A stretch of DNA of 64,000 nucleotides from Lentzea albida (GCF_900111005.1 NZ_FOFV01000003.1:496001-560000); one strand, 5' to 3'; numbered from the stretch's first letter, positions 48,045-57,599 are shown. Numbers and translations are program-made. Notes: generated by a model from the letters alone, not told the origin.

Positions 48045-49876
48045 TGCCCGCCAAGGCCCTCGCACAGCGCTGGGCGGCTGCTCTGATCGAGAGCGCGTAC
48101 TCGCCGATGTCACGGCGGAAGCTGACGCAGCACCTCGAGGAGCACGCCGCCCGGCTGCGTGCCGGTCAGGCGGCGGTGGCGATCGGCGAATGGCTGGTGC
48201 GCAAGCGCTTCACCGGTCCCGACTCGCTGCGCCGCACGCTCGAGGTGCTCGGCCCGGAGTTCCCGCCCGAGGTGCTCGGGGCGCTGGCGTCGGGGTACGT
48301 GCGGGCGACGCGCGACCAGTTGTTCGCGGAGCAGGAGAAGGTCAAGGACTCGCTGCTGAAGGCCGTCGAGGACGCGCAACGCGACCTGCACGACAGCGAG
48401 GCCCGCTTCGCCCAGGTCTTCGCGACCACGGCGGTGGGCATCGCGATCTTCGACCTGCACGGCGCGGTGGTGGAGGCGAACGAGGCGCTGGCGGCGATCC
48501 TCGGGCACGAGGAGATGCCGAAGGAGCTGTTCACCGAACCGGACGCGGCCGAGCTGGCCTCGGTCTGCCTGCGGATGGTCGAGTCCTCTGTGGACAGCGA
48601 CCGGCGCGAGTGGGAGCTCACGCGCGCCAACGGGGACACGGTGTGGGCCAACGTCGTGCTGTCGGTCCTGCGCGGATCGGACGGGACGGCGAGGTTCCTC
48701 GTCGCGCTGGTCGAGGACGTGACCGAACAGCGGATGCTGCAGGAGTGGCTGCGGCACCAGTCGCTGACCGACCTGCTGACGGGCCTGCCGAACCGGGCGT
48801 CCTTCACGGACAAGCTGGAGTCCGCGCTCGCGACCGGAGAGCCGCACACGCTGGGGTACCTGGACGTCGACAGCCTGACGATCGTCAACGACGGCCTGGG
48901 GTACGCGGCCGGCGACGCCGTGCTGGTCGAGGTGGCGCGGCGGTTGCGGTTCGTGCTGCCGGACGCGGTCGTGGCGCGGGTCGGCGGCGACGAGTTCGTG
49001 GTGCTGGTCCACGGCTCCCCCGACGTCGCGGCGCTGGCGGCGCTGATCGACGAGGAACTGTCCGAGCCGGTGTACCTGGAAGGCGCGGGCGTCGCGGTGT
49101 CGACGTCCATCGGGTTCGTGCACACCTCCGGCCCCGGTGCGGACCCGACGGCCGTGCTGCGGCGCGCGCATTCGACGTTGCGCAGAGCCGAGACCGGCGG
49201 CAAGCGGCAGTGGGCCATCTACGACCACGAGGCCGACGCCGCCGACCGCACCCGGTTCGCGCGGATCGCCGCGATGCCCGGCGCCTTCGAGAACGGCGAG
49301 ATCTCCGTGGAGTACACGCCGGTGTCGTGGGCCTCGGGACCGCTCGCCTTCGTGGAGGCGTCGCTGCGCTGGGGTGAGAGCGGGCACGACGACGTGGTGG
49401 CGTACGCGGACGCCCTGGGCCTCGCCTCGAAGGCGGGACGGCTGGTGCTCGAGGACGCCTGTTCGCGCGGCGAGCCGGTGCTGATCAGGCTCTCGCGCGA
49501 CCAGTCACGCGATCCCGACCTCGCGACGCACGTGCGGTCGACGTTGCGGGCCGGTTCGTTCCCGGCGTCGTCGCTGTTCCTGGCGCTCGACGTGCGCGCG
49601 ATGCCGGACGGCGAGGAGAACCTCGACGTGCTGCACGACATGGGCGTGCACGTCCTGCTGCACGAGTTCGGTGGCGGGTTCGCCGGGCTGTCCACTGTGG
49701 ACCGCAGTCCGGTGTGGGGCGTCCGGCTGGCGCGGCCGCCGTCGGAAAGGCTGGCGCGGCAAGGACTTTCCCTCATGGTGCCGCTGCTGCGGGACGCCGG
49801 CGTGCACGTGATCGGCGGGCCGGGCGACCAGGACGAGCTGCGGGCGCTGGGCGTGGACCTGGTCGTGTCGGGCTGA
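48044..49876 (+). CDS. PAS-GGDEF protein with degenerate EAL domain
   Basis: 610 residues. An N-terminal helical region (1-115) is followed by a PAS domain (about 116-228: FAQVFATTAVGIAIFDLHGAVVEANEALA), and a GGDEF domain with an intact GGDEF active site at 314-318 and no RxxD inhibitory site five residues before it. The C-terminal 190 residues align in layout with EAL phosphodiesterases, but the metal-binding motifs are lost: VEASLRW for E(A/V)LLRW, LALDVRAM for the ITE motif, HEFGGGFAGLSTV for DDFGTGYSS, and GPGDQDEL for EGVET. So it may synthesise cyclic di-GMP and use the EAL-like part only for binding. No membrane helix. Confidence 0.87.
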   Translation: MPAKALAQRWAAALIESAYSPMSRRKLTQHLEEHAARLRAGQAAVAIGEWLVRKRFTGPDSLRRTLEVLGPEFPPEVLGALASGYVRATRDQLFAEQEKVKDSLLKAVEDAQRDLHDSEARFAQVFATTAVGIAIFDLHGAVVEANEALAAILGHEEMPKELFTEPDAAELASVCLRMVESSVDSDRREWELTRANGDTVWANVVLSVLRGSDGTARFLVALVEDVTEQRMLQEWLRHQSLTDLLTGLPNRASFTDKLESALATGEPHTLGYLDVDSLTIVNDGLGYAAGDAVLVEVARRLRFVLPDAVVARVGGDEFVVLVHGSPDVAALAALIDEELSEPVYLEGAGVAVSTSIGFVHTSGPGADPTAVLRRAHSTLRRAETGGKRQWAIYDHEADAADRTRFARIAAMPGAFENGEISVEYTPVSWASGPLAFVEASLRWGESGHDDVVAYADALGLASKAGRLVLEDACSRGEPVLIRLSRDQSRDPDLATHVRSTLRAGSFPASSLFLALDVRAMPDGEENLDVLHDMGVHVLLHEFGGGFAGLSTVDRSPVWGVRLARPPSERLARQGLSLMVPLLRDAGVHVIGGPGDQDELRALGVDLVVSG

Positions 49877-49910
49877 GCGGCCGTGGCCGTCAGGGAGACC
49901 ACGGCCGCTC
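49875..49910. terminator. bidirectional terminator between the GGDEF and snapalysin genes
   Basis: GAGCGGCCGTGG and CCACGGCCGCTC make a perfect 12-bp stem with a 12-base loop, starting at the stop codon of the plus-strand gene and ending nine bases before the minus-strand stop. Confidence 0.75.
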
Positions 49911-49919
49911 ATCAGCTGA

Positions 49920-50435
49920 TCAGGCAGCGTCCTCGTACGTCGCGGCCTCGACCGTCACGAGCGTGCGGAAGTTGGCCTCGACCTCGGCCTTCTCCTTGGC
50001 GTTCGGGTTGGGGTTCTTGCACGACGTGCCGGCGCTGGCACCGGACATCAGGTCGGTGCACAGACCGGTCCTGCGGTCGGGCAGGCCGAGCAGGTGGCCG
50101 AACTCGTGCGACGAGATGCGCACGGTGTCGTGGCCCTCGTTGACGGCCTGACGGCCCATGACCCACCGGCCACGACCGAGGCTCGTCACGTAGGCCCGGG
50201 GCCACTGGTTGTCCACGCTCACGGTGACGTTCGCGGCGCCGGTCACCTTGCGGAACTGCACGTTCACCACGCTGGCGTTCCAGATCTGGGCGCCCTTGTC
50301 GATCGCCGCCTGGAACTCGCCGGTGTTGCTCGAGTTGTAGGTGACGATGCGGGGCGCGGCCTCCGCGGTGCCGATGAGGCCGACCGAGAGGCCGACGACA
50401 CTGGCCGCCACGGCGATTGTTTTGCGCAGGGACAC
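49920..50435 (-). CDS. snapalysin family zinc metalloprotease, secreted
   Basis: 171 residues. Signal peptide (about 1-27, AAASV-type hydrophobic core, cleavage near TAEAA). The zinc motif is His110-Glu111-His114 with Asp120 as third ligand (SSHEFGHLLGLPD), the snapalysin HExxHxxGxxD pattern. Two cysteines in GLCTDLMSGASAGTSC form the expected disulfide. Snapalysins are the smallest secreted metalloproteases of Streptomyces and relatives. GTG 50435 has GGAGA upstream. The 274 bases upstream, to 50709, hold no gene that I can support. Confidence 0.9.
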   Translation of the reverse strand: MSLRKTIAVAASVVGLSVGLIGTAEAAPRIVTYNSSNTGEFQAAIDKGAQIWNASVVNVQFRKVTGAANVTVSVDNQWPRAYVTSLGRGRWVMGRQAVNEGHDTVRISSHEFGHLLGLPDRRTGLCTDLMSGASAGTSCKNPNPNAKEKAEVEANFRTLVTVEAATYEDAA

Positions 50436-50709
50436 AGGAATCTCCTCGCAATGCAGGGTAATTGCACCCCGACTGTATCGCCGAGTCGTTGGCGCACAAG
50501 AAGAGTCAAGTGTGAAGCGGTGCTGACACGGTCAAGTGCGTTCGTAGGTGATCATCGACCGGGAGGCGCGGACGTGCGGTGTGGTGAGCGGAAACGTGCC
50601 CTACGACCGGCCGTCGGGTGGCGAACGGCGTCGGACGGGGGCGCGGCCGAACGGCCGAACAACTGTTCACCCGCGAGTGGTGCTGATGGACCGGAAGGCG
50701 CAGCGGTGT

Positions 50710-51444
50710 TCAGGGAGAAGCGGCGAAGTACGCCTTGACGACCCGGACGTCCGCGGGAGGCGGGAAATCCCCGTTGTCCGCGCTCAACCCCCCGATTTTC
50801 ACGGTCCACGCGGGATTCGTCCGGTTCACCACGGGTCCCCCGCCCGACAGCACGAACACGTCCTCCCTGTCGCAGTGGTACGCCCCGGCGAGCCCGTCGG
50901 CCCGGCCCGGCCACGAACCCCCGTTGCGGCGCCTGCACTTCGCACCGTCGGCGAGCTCCAGTCCCCACGGCTCGGCCTCGGCACCGGACGGCGTCCGGTC
51001 GATCCGGTCCGCTGTCGTCGTGCGCCGCAGGGACGTCTTCCACGGACTGTCGCCGCACAGCAGCACACGCGGGGACGGCGTGGGCCAGCAGACGTCGGCG
51101 CTCTCCGCGGTCGGGGAGCAGGCGAACACCCCGGCGCCGGCCGCGGCGGGCGAGGGCCGGCAGTTCTCCACCTCGCCGCCGTCGGTGACCTGGTAACCGG
51201 CCGCCGGGTTGCCCGCCTCGTCCACCGCCACGACGTTCACGACCTCGGTCGGCCGATCCGGGTCCGGGTCCGCGTCCGAGGACCCCGGAGCCGGGGCGGT
51301 GGTGGTCGTGACGACCGGGGCCCGCGTCGGCTGGACCGTCTGCACGACGACGCCCCCGCCGCCCGCCGCGGTGACGGTGCGGAAGACGAAGATCCCGCCG
51401 GCGAGCACGATCACGGCGGCCACCGCCGCCCACGCCCACCTCAC
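50710..51444 (-). CDS. membrane-anchored extracellular protein of unknown function (second gene of pair)
   Basis: 244 residues from GTG 51444, overlapping the previous stop (GTGA). One N-terminal helix (WAAVAAVIVLAGGIFVF), a Thr/Pro/Asp-rich linker (TTTTAPAPGSSDADPDPDRP), then an external domain with eight cysteines (CRPS, FACSP, DVCWP, LLCGD, AKCRR, YHCDRE) and Trp-rich stretches. The start of the external part (VVNVVAVDEAGNPAAGYQV) could be a small beta-sandwich. No known domain. Paired with the upstream gene, likely forming a cell-surface complex. Confidence 0.6.
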   Translation of the reverse strand: MRWAWAAVAAVIVLAGGIFVFRTVTAAGGGGVVVQTVQPTRAPVVTTTTAPAPGSSDADPDPDRPTEVVNVVAVDEAGNPAAGYQVTDGGEVENCRPSPAAAGAGVFACSPTAESADVCWPTPSPRVLLCGDSPWKTSLRRTTTADRIDRTPSGAEAEPWGLELADGAKCRRRNGGSWPGRADGLAGAYHCDREDVFVLSGGGPVVNRTNPAWTVKIGGLSADNGDFPPPADVRVVKAYFAASP

Positions 51445-52298
51445 GAGCGGCCGATCTCGGCGAGCAGGGACCGCACCTTCTCCAGCGTGCAGTCGAAGAC
51501 GTCGAACTCGTCCCCGGCCCCTCGCCGCAGCTTCGTGAAGCCCGGCGAGAGGAGCTCGCACAGGAACAGGTCCTTCGAGCGGCCTGGCTGCACGATGAGC
51601 CTGCTGTACTTGCCGAAGCTCACCCGGTCGAACTTCTCCGCGCTCTCGCCGCTGAGCGGCAGGGAGACCGTGCTCTTGGTCCTGCCGGCCGACACGTCCG
51701 CGACGATGCGGCCGGTGTAGGAGTGGCCGTCCTCGTTCTCCAGCCGCACCTCCAGGTTCCCCCGCTCGCCCGGTTCGAGGTTGAACGCGAACGGGCGCGT
51801 GTCGTCCTGCGACCCGTCGACGAGTTGCCTGGCCCTGCGGTCCCGGTCGAGCCTGAGCTCGAGGACCGCGATGTCGGCGTTGCCCCCGGTCGGGCATTGG
51901 AAGTGCAGGACAGGACCGATGTCTACGCGTTCGACGTCCACCGCCCGCAGGTTGTCGATGGCGAGCTGCGCGCCGTCCTCCGCGGCGCTGCGCACGGCGA
52001 TCCCGTGGTACGGCGTGGTCTCGGTGCCGAACCGCCGCAACCAGTCGGTCATGGTCGCGTCGCAGTAGAACCCGGCATCGCTCTGCGGCAACAGGTCGAG
52101 CGGTGCGTCGAGCGGCAGCGCGAAGTCGGTGACCTCGCTCCCGACCGGTTCCGCGATCAGGCTCTTCACCGACGTCTCGTCCTTGCTCAGATCCGGCACC
52201 GGCCCGGTCAGGGCGGCCACCAGGGCGAGCACCCCGACCACGCCGCCGACGAGCACGAACCACTGGTTCTTGGTGATCCTGTCCAGTCTGCTGCCCAC
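51441..52298 (-). CDS. membrane-anchored extracellular protein of unknown function (first gene of pair)
   Basis: 285 residues from GTG 52298 (GGAGG, eight bases upstream). A short basic cytoplasmic head (SRLDRITKNQ), one helix (WFVLVGGVVGVLALVAALT), then a long outside part. It contains four cysteines (FYCDATMTDWLRRFG, FQCPTGG, LFLCELL, DCTLEKV) and a central beta-rich region (LELRLDRDRRARQLVDG, LEVRLENEDGHSYTGRIVADV). No family recognised. Translationally coupled to the downstream gene; a terminator hairpin separates the pair from the cvn operon upstream. Confidence 0.6.
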   Translation of the reverse strand: MGSRLDRITKNQWFVLVGGVVGVLALVAALTGPVPDLSKDETSVKSLIAEPVGSEVTDFALPLDAPLDLLPQSDAGFYCDATMTDWLRRFGTETTPYHGIAVRSAAEDGAQLAIDNLRAVDVERVDIGPVLHFQCPTGGNADIAVLELRLDRDRRARQLVDGSQDDTRPFAFNLEPGERGNLEVRLENEDGHSYTGRIVADVSAGRTKSTVSLPLSGESAEKFDRVSFGKYSRLIVQPGRSKDLFLCELLSPGFTKLRRGAGDEFDVFDCTLEKVRSLLAEIGRS

Positions 52299-52377
52299 CG
52301 GCGCGGCCTCCCTCCGAGTCGCTGACCCCGAACGGTCATCGGCGGCGCGATCGAAAGAGTTACGGCACAACGGAAAC

Positions 52378-52404
52378 GGGGCCGGTGCCCGTGGCACCGG
52401 CCCC
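52378..52404 (-). terminator. terminator of the cvn operon
   Basis: GGGGCCGGTGCC, loop CGT, GGCACCGGCCCC: a perfect 12-bp stem 36 bases past the stop of the CvnD-like gene. It isolates that operon from the downstream membrane-protein pair. Confidence 0.75.
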
Positions 52405-52439
52405 GTGATCTCCGCGGGAGCGGGTCTGGCGGTGTGTCC

Positions 52440-53036
52440 TCAGGCGAACGAGGGCTGGCGCAACGCGTGCTCCACCAACGCGATCAGGATCTGCTTCGTC
52501 GACTGCCGGTTCCGCGCGTCACAAGGGATGATCGGCACCGCCGACGAGATCGTCAGCGCGTCGCGGATCTCCTCGGCCCGGTGGTGCATCAGGCCGTCGA
52601 AGCAGTTCACCGCGATCACGTACGGCAGGTCCCGGTCCTCGAAGAAGTCGATGGGCGCGAACGCGTCGTCGATCCTGCGCGTGTCGACCATGACCACCGC
52701 ACCGATGGCGCCGCGGACGAGGTCGTCCCACATGAACCAGAACCGGTGCTGACCGGGGGTGCCGAACAGGTACAGGATCAGGTCCTTGTCCAGCGACACC
52801 CGGCCGAAGTCCATGGCCACCGTGGTGGTCACCTTGTCCGGCACGTGGGACAGGTCGTCGACGCCGACCGAGGCCTGGGTCATCACGGCCTCGGTGGTCA
52901 GCGGGGTGATCTCGGAGACCGACCCGACGAACGTCGTCTTGCCGACGCCGAACCCACCCGCGACGACGATCTTCGACGACATCACGTTCAGGTCGGCCCC
53001 AGGTGACCCCGGACGACCCGGACCACCGTTGCTCAT
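52440..53036 (-). CDS. conservon GTP-binding protein (CvnD-like)
   Basis: 198 residues. G1 loop GGFGVGKTTFVGSVSE, switch/G3 LFGTPGQHRFWFMWDDLV, G4-like region IAVNCFDG (NCFD rather than NKxD, as in CvnD proteins). The protein belongs to the actinobacterial Ras/MglA-like family that works with CvnA sensor kinases and Roadblock proteins at the membrane. The distance to the upstream roadblock gene is 16 bases. In standard conservons a DUF742 gene (cvnC) precedes cvnD, but none is present here. Confidence 0.9.
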   Translation of the reverse strand: MSNGGPGRPGSPGADLNVMSSKIVVAGGFGVGKTTFVGSVSEITPLTTEAVMTQASVGVDDLSHVPDKVTTTVAMDFGRVSLDKDLILYLFGTPGQHRFWFMWDDLVRGAIGAVVMVDTRRIDDAFAPIDFFEDRDLPYVIAVNCFDGLMHHRAEEIRDALTISSAVPIIPCDARNRQSTKQILIALVEHALRQPSFA

Positions 53037-53052
53037 GGGAACTTCCTTCTAC

Positions 53053-53475
53053 TCAGGCGCGCATGGAAACGTGCAGCTGGGCTCTGATCTCCGGCGTCAG
53101 CTGGAGACCGACCCGCTCCACCAGCCGGGTCATCGCGTAGCCGATGAGGCCGATGTCGCAGTTGGGTGCGGCGAGCACGGCGAGGCAGGACCCGTCGCTG
53201 ATGGACATCAGGAAGAGGTAGCCCCGCTCCATCTCGACGACCGTCTGCTTGACGTCGCCCGCCTCGAAGCAGCGCGCCGCGCCGAGGTTCAGCGAGACCA
53301 GGCCGGACGAGACGGCGGCGAGCTGCTCCGCGCGGTCGTGCGGCAGACGGTCCGACGATGCGAGCAGCAGGCCGTCGGCGGAGACGACGATGGCGTGCGC
53401 GACACCGGCCACCCTGCTGACGAAGTCCTCGACCAGCCAGCTGAAGTTGTCCAGTTCCTCAGTCGCGGTGGTCAC
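53053..53475 (-). CDS. Roadblock/LC7 domain protein (CvnB-like)
   Basis: 140 residues from GTG 53475, overlapping the CvnA stop (GTGA). The fold signature [38 protein letters not shown] and [37 protein letters not shown] is typical. Roadblock proteins regulate the nucleotide state of the partner GTPase, here CvnD. A longer open frame covering both this gene and the antisense of cvnA exists but is not coding; the kinase gene fully explains the upstream part. Confidence 0.9.
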   Translation of the reverse strand: MTTATEELDNFSWLVEDFVSRVAGVAHAIVVSADGLLLASSDRLPHDRAEQLAAVSSGLVSLNLGAARCFEAGDVKQTVVEMERGYLFLMSISDGSCLAVLAAPNCDIGLIGYAMTRLVERVGLQLTPEIRAQLHVSMRA

Positions 53476-56246
53476 TGGCGTTCCCTTTCTGCGATCACGG
53501 GGATGCCCCCGACGGCCGAGTCGAAGAGCGAGTCTCGGCCCATCTGGACACCCTTCTGGTACGTGGCGAACCGCTGGCGCAACCGGTCGGCCGACCGGGC
53601 GGGGATCGCCGCGGCCGTCGCCAGCTGGGGTGCCGGTGACGACGGTGACGGCAGCGAACCGGGAACCAGGCGCGCCTTCGGGACGCGCTTGGGCAGACCG
53701 TTCTCCGTCGTCTGCGCGGGGGCACCCTTGTCCAGCGCGCCCGCGGCCTTCCAGCCCTCGTCCGCCGCTCCCCAGTCGGACTCGGCGTAGTCGGCGACCG
53801 CGCGCGGCACCGCCGTCGGTGCCTCGATCTTCACGGTGTCCGCCGAACGCTGCCGCTTGGGCAGGCCGTTCACGGTGGCGGGCTCCGCGTCCTCGTCCTC
53901 GGTGTGCTCCGGCTCCGCTGGCGGAACGTCCCGTGTGGAGGGTTCGGGGGCCGAGGGGGTCTGGAACCACCTCGACAGGTCGTCGTGCGAGATCAACGGT
54001 TCGTCGACGATCGCGGGGAAGATCTCCGTGACCGGGTCGGTCGGGCGTTCGACCGGCGGCTCGTAGGAGTAGCCGTCCTCCGCCGCGTCCTCCGACGCCT
54101 CGATCCGCGCGGTGAACAGGCCGTCGGTGGACGTCTGCTCGATGCGGTGCCGCCCGGAGTTCTCCTCCGCGGTGGCGGGCGACGGGACGACGACCGGGTG
54201 TTCGGGCGTCCACTTCGGAACGCCGGACAGCGCCTCGCCGGGGTTGGTGGACTCGGCCGCCGTGGGAGGCGGTGCCGCCGGCAGGGGCAGCGCGGGCGCC
54301 GCTCCCTTGTGCAGCAACGAGACCGGCAGGATCACCTGCGCGGTGACGCCACCCTCTATGTCGTCGTTGTTCGCGAGCGTCACGCGGATCTCGTGGCGCT
54401 TCGCGAGCTGGCCGACCACGAACAGGCCCATCTCGCGGGCCACCGAGACGTCGACCTCCGGCGGCTCGGCGAGCTTCGCGTTGAACTCGGCGACCTCGTT
54501 CTCCTGGATGCCGACACCGCGGTCGTGGATGCGGATGGCGACCTCGCCCTTGCGGGTCTCTATCGTCCGCACCGTCACCTTGGTGGTGGGCTTGGAGAAC
54601 GCCGTCGCGTTGTCGAGCAGCTCGGCGACGAGGTGCGCGAGGTCGTTGACCACGCGGCCCTGCACCATGAGCTCCGGCGTCGGCGCGATCTGGACGCGCG
54701 CGTACTTCTCCACCTCGGACACCGCCGCGCCGAGCACCTCGGCGATCGCGACGGGCCGGGTGACGCGGCGGTTGACCGTCGTGCCGGAGAGCACGAGCAG
54801 GTTCTCGCTGTTGCGGCGCATCTGCGTCGCGAGGTGGTCGAGCTCGAACAGCGACGCCAGGTGGTCGGGGTCCTGCTCGTCCTGCTCGAGCCGGTCGATC
54901 ACGCTGATCTGCCGCTCCACCAACGCCTGCGAGCGCCGCGACAGGTTGATGAACATGTCGTTGACGTTCGCGCGCAGTGCCACCTGCTCGACGGCGAGGC
55001 GGACCGCCTCGCGCTGCACGAGGTCGAACGCCCGCGCCACCTGGCCGACCTCTTCGGTCGTGTTCAGCGGCACCGGGACGATCGCCTCTTCCGCGGCGCG
55101 TTCCGGGTCGCGATGCGAACGGATTCGCTGGATTGCCTCGGGCAGCTGGTTGCGGGCCACGTCGAGCGCGCTGCGGCGCAGCACGCGCAGCGGCCGCAGC
55201 ATGGACTGCGCGACCATCGCCATCAGACCGAAGGCGATCAGCAGCGAGACGGCGACCAGACCCGCGTCGCGCCAGGCGTCCGACCGAGCGGTGTCGGCGA
55301 GACGCGTGGTCGTCGCGTCGGCCTGGCCCTCCAGGTCGGCCGCGACCTCGCGAACCAGGTTCGCGGTGTCCTGGCCGATCTTGAGGACCTCGGCGTCGGT
55401 GATGGACACCGGCTTGCGCTCGAAGTCCTGCGCGAGCGCGAGCCGCACCAGCCGGTTGCGACCGTCCACGGACGCACCGGACACGACGTCCTGGAACCTC
55501 TGCCTGTTCGCCGGCGAAGCCGCGTCGTTGAACTCGTTGAACGCCGCGTCGAGCCGGGACTGCGCGGCCCGCAGCTCGTCCGCGGCGCCGGGAGCGAAGC
55601 TCTTGCGCAGCGCGGTGGACGTCAGCAGCGAGTTCTGCTGGCCGAGCTGCTCCTGCGCGGTGTAGAGCGCCTGCGCGGCGGCGACCAGCGGCACGATCTG
55701 CGGTTCGCTGAGGCTCGAGATCGCCGCGCGGTGCACCTGCCCGAGCGAGGCGATGATCTGGTTGTACGCCGCGATCACCGCGATGTCGGGGTACTTCGTG
55801 GTCAGCAGGGTGACGCGCAAGCTGCTCAGTCCGTCGAGGGACTGCAGCGATTTGGTGAAAGATTCCTGCAAGGACGCGCTCATCGCCGAAGCCGTCGCGC
55901 CCGATTCCCGGTACTTGCCCAGTTCCACATCGGTGAGGCCGGTCCGGGCGGCGTGCTCGGGGCACGCGTTCTGCCTGCCGGAGGCCACACACTGCACTGC
56001 CCAGTCACGTTCGACCTGTAGAGCGTTTTCCACCTTCGCGGCCTGGTGGCTCACGGCGAGCTCGCGCTGGACGTTGCCGAAGAGTTCGACGTCGTCGAGC
56101 TGGGTGTTCAGCCGCAGGCCCGCGAGAGTCGCGGTGCTCAGGGCCGGAACTAGCAACACCACTGCGAGCTTGCTCCGCAACCGCCAGTTGCGTAGGCGGA
56201 ACCGGTCGATGCCTCGCTGGTCCTCACGACCGCGCACCGTCAACAC
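53472..56246 (-). CDS. conservon sensor histidine kinase-like protein (CvnA-like), nitrate/nitrite-sensor domain
   Basis: 924 residues. A membrane helix ([21 protein letters not shown]) is followed by an external NIT-type helical sensor (about 60-330), a second helix ([23 protein letters not shown]), HAMP, and a GHKL ATPase domain: N-box [15 protein letters not shown]1 [10 protein letters not shown]2 [13 protein letters not shown]. There is no obvious phospho-acceptor H-box. The last 270 residues are a long low-complexity Pro/Ala/Glu region ending with short repeats NGLPKR (at least three copies). First gene of cvnA-cvnB-cvnD. GTG 56246 follows GGGGCGGGGAG. Confidence 0.89.
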   Translation of the reverse strand: MLTVRGREDQRGIDRFRLRNWRLRSKLAVVLLVPALSTATLAGLRLNTQLDDVELFGNVQRELAVSHQAAKVENALQVERDWAVQCVASGRQNACPEHAARTGLTDVELGKYRESGATASAMSASLQESFTKSLQSLDGLSSLRVTLLTTKYPDIAVIAAYNQIIASLGQVHRAAISSLSEPQIVPLVAAAQALYTAQEQLGQQNSLLTSTALRKSFAPGAADELRAAQSRLDAAFNEFNDAASPANRQRFQDVVSGASVDGRNRLVRLALAQDFERKPVSITDAEVLKIGQDTANLVREVAADLEGQADATTTRLADTARSDAWRDAGLVAVSLLIAFGLMAMVAQSMLRPLRVLRRSALDVARNQLPEAIQRIRSHRDPERAAEEAIVPVPLNTTEEVGQVARAFDLVQREAVRLAVEQVALRANVNDMFINLSRRSQALVERQISVIDRLEQDEQDPDHLASLFELDHLATQMRRNSENLLVLSGTTVNRRVTRPVAIAEVLGAAVSEVEKYARVQIAPTPELMVQGRVVNDLAHLVAELLDNATAFSKPTTKVTVRTIETRKGEVAIRIHDRGVGIQENEVAEFNAKLAEPPEVDVSVAREMGLFVVGQLAKRHEIRVTLANNDDIEGGVTAQVILPVSLLHKGAAPALPLPAAPPPTAAESTNPGEALSGVPKWTPEHPVVVPSPATAEENSGRHRIEQTSTDGLFTARIEASEDAAEDGYSYEPPVERPTDPVTEIFPAIVDEPLISHDDLSRWFQTPSAPEPSTRDVPPAEPEHTEDEDAEPATVNGLPKRQRSADTVKIEAPTAVPRAVADYAESDWGAADEGWKAAGALDKGAPAQTTENGLPKRVPKARLVPGSLPSPSSPAPQLATAAAIPARSADRLRQRFATYQKGVQMGRDSLFDSAVGGIPVIAERERQ

Positions 56247-56406
56247 TCCCCGCCCCGTTTAATAGCAGCAAACCTGGTGGATCTTGGAGTAAAACGCGCT
56301 GTTCTCATACCGCCGTTCGGACGACAAAACAGTGGTTCGAGAATCAACGACTTTGCACTGCGCGGCTAAACGGCCTCCGCGCGATAATTCATTTGGCGGA
56401 GACGAT

Positions 56407-56451
56407 CGCGCGGGTGACGGCGATCACGGCCTGATCACAGCCACCCGCGCG
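56407..56451 (-). terminator. terminator of the solute-binding protein gene
   Basis: CGCGCGGGTG and CACCCGCGCG form a 10-bp stem just beyond the stop at 56457; the loop contains a smaller GATCA/TGATC stem. The rest of the 210-base interval to the cvnA start holds no gene. Confidence 0.55.
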
Positions 56452-56456
56452 GTTCG

Positions 56457-57473
56457 TCAACTGCCGGAGGGCTGGATGAGCATCGGCTTGACGTCGAGCT
56501 CCTTGTCCAGCATCTCGTAGGTCACCATCAGCTGGACGACGCGCTGCAGGCGCGTCGCGTCGAGCGTCGTCGGGAAGGCGCCGAAGTGGACGAGACCTGC
56601 GGTTTCCTTGTCGACCTTGGCGTACTCGACGAGCAGCGGCTCGACCGTGGGGCGGTCGGTCGCGGCGGCCTGGCCCTTGGCCATCGCGCGCTGGAAGGCC
56701 GCGACGGTCTTGGGGTTCTGCTTGGCGAACGCACCGGAGGTCGCGTAGCCCGCGATCGGGATGTTGTCGGTCGGGCCGGACGCGGCGTCCAGGACCTTGA
56801 TCTGGCCGGCGGCACGCTGGGCGCGCGTGATGAACGGCTCGACCATGAAGGCGGCGTCAACGGTCTTGTTCTGGACCGCCGCCTGCATGTCCGGGAACGG
56901 CATCTCCTTGAACTTGACCGACTTCACGTCCACGTTCGCGGCCTCGAGGGTCGCCTTCGCGGTGAGCTCCGCGATGTTCTTGAACGTGTTGATGGCGATG
57001 GTCTTGCCGGCGAGGTCGGCAGGACTCTTGATGGCCGAATCACCGTTCGCCAAGATCAGGAACATGTCGGGCTTGGCCTGGTAGCCGTCCGAGATCAGCT
57101 TGATCCCGTCGACCGCCTTCGCCGTGTCCTTCGCCTGGGCCGCGAAGAACGAGACCCAGTTGCCGAACGTGAAGTCCAGCTCCTTGTTGACCAGGCCGGG
57201 GATGGCCGCGGCGCCACCCTGGATGACCTTGAGGTCGACCTCGAGGCCCTCTTCCTTGAAGAAACCCTTGCTGATCGCGACGTGGACCGAGGCCACGTCG
57301 AGAATCGGCAGGACACCGAGGGTGATCTTGGTCTTCTCGACCTGACCGTTGCCGGCCGACTCGGCCGGGGGTGCCTGCTCTTTGCCGCCGAGCGCACCAC
57401 AGCTCGCCACGGTGGCGAGCAGCGTGGCAAGGGCGATGCCACGGATGGCCATACGGCGGACTCTTCGAGTCAT
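56457..57473 (-). CDS. ABC transporter substrate-binding lipoprotein, NMT1/SsuA/TauA type
   Basis: 338 residues from ATG 57473 (AGGAGAG upstream). Lipobox TVASC near residue 25. The fold is a type II binding protein of the NMT1/SsuA family: ITLGVLPILDVASVHVAISKGFFKEEGLEVDLKVIQGGAAAIPGLVNKELDFTFG, then GKTIAINTFKNI and VDAAFMVEPFITRA. Members bind sulfonates, nitrate, thiamine precursors or aromatic acids. Divergent from a pobA-like gene. No permease is adjacent, but two permeases and an ATPase of the matching type lie 2.4-4.7 kb away at 59.9-62.2 kb and may be its partners. Confidence 0.85.
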   Translation of the reverse strand: MTRRVRRMAIRGIALATLLATVASCGALGGKEQAPPAESAGNGQVEKTKITLGVLPILDVASVHVAISKGFFKEEGLEVDLKVIQGGAAAIPGLVNKELDFTFGNWVSFFAAQAKDTAKAVDGIKLISDGYQAKPDMFLILANGDSAIKSPADLAGKTIAINTFKNIAELTAKATLEAANVDVKSVKFKEMPFPDMQAAVQNKTVDAAFMVEPFITRAQRAAGQIKVLDAASGPTDNIPIAGYATSGAFAKQNPKTVAAFQRAMAKGQAAATDRPTVEPLLVEYAKVDKETAGLVHFGAFPTTLDATRLQRVVQLMVTYEMLDKELDVKPMLIQPSGS

Positions 57474-57599
57474 CGGGAGCACTCTCCTGTCGGAGCGGTG
57501 TCGTCGTTGCGGGGAATGATCGCGACGGTCAACCACTCAGAGTAATGATGCTGCTCCAAAAGACCCCAGTTGACCGACACGAGCAGGTTCAAGTCCACT

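Noticed and set aside
50436..50709. Short frames in the 274-base interval upstream of snapalysin
   Set aside because: No ribosome binding site, domain or sensible composition; treated as non-coding. CGGCCG repeats here are ordinary in such GC-rich DNA.
53476..55992. Minus-strand extension of the roadblock gene to nearly 980 codons
   Set aside because: The sequence before GTG 53475 is Arg/Gly-rich shadow of the CvnA gene in another frame; the kinase-like frame has all expected domains.
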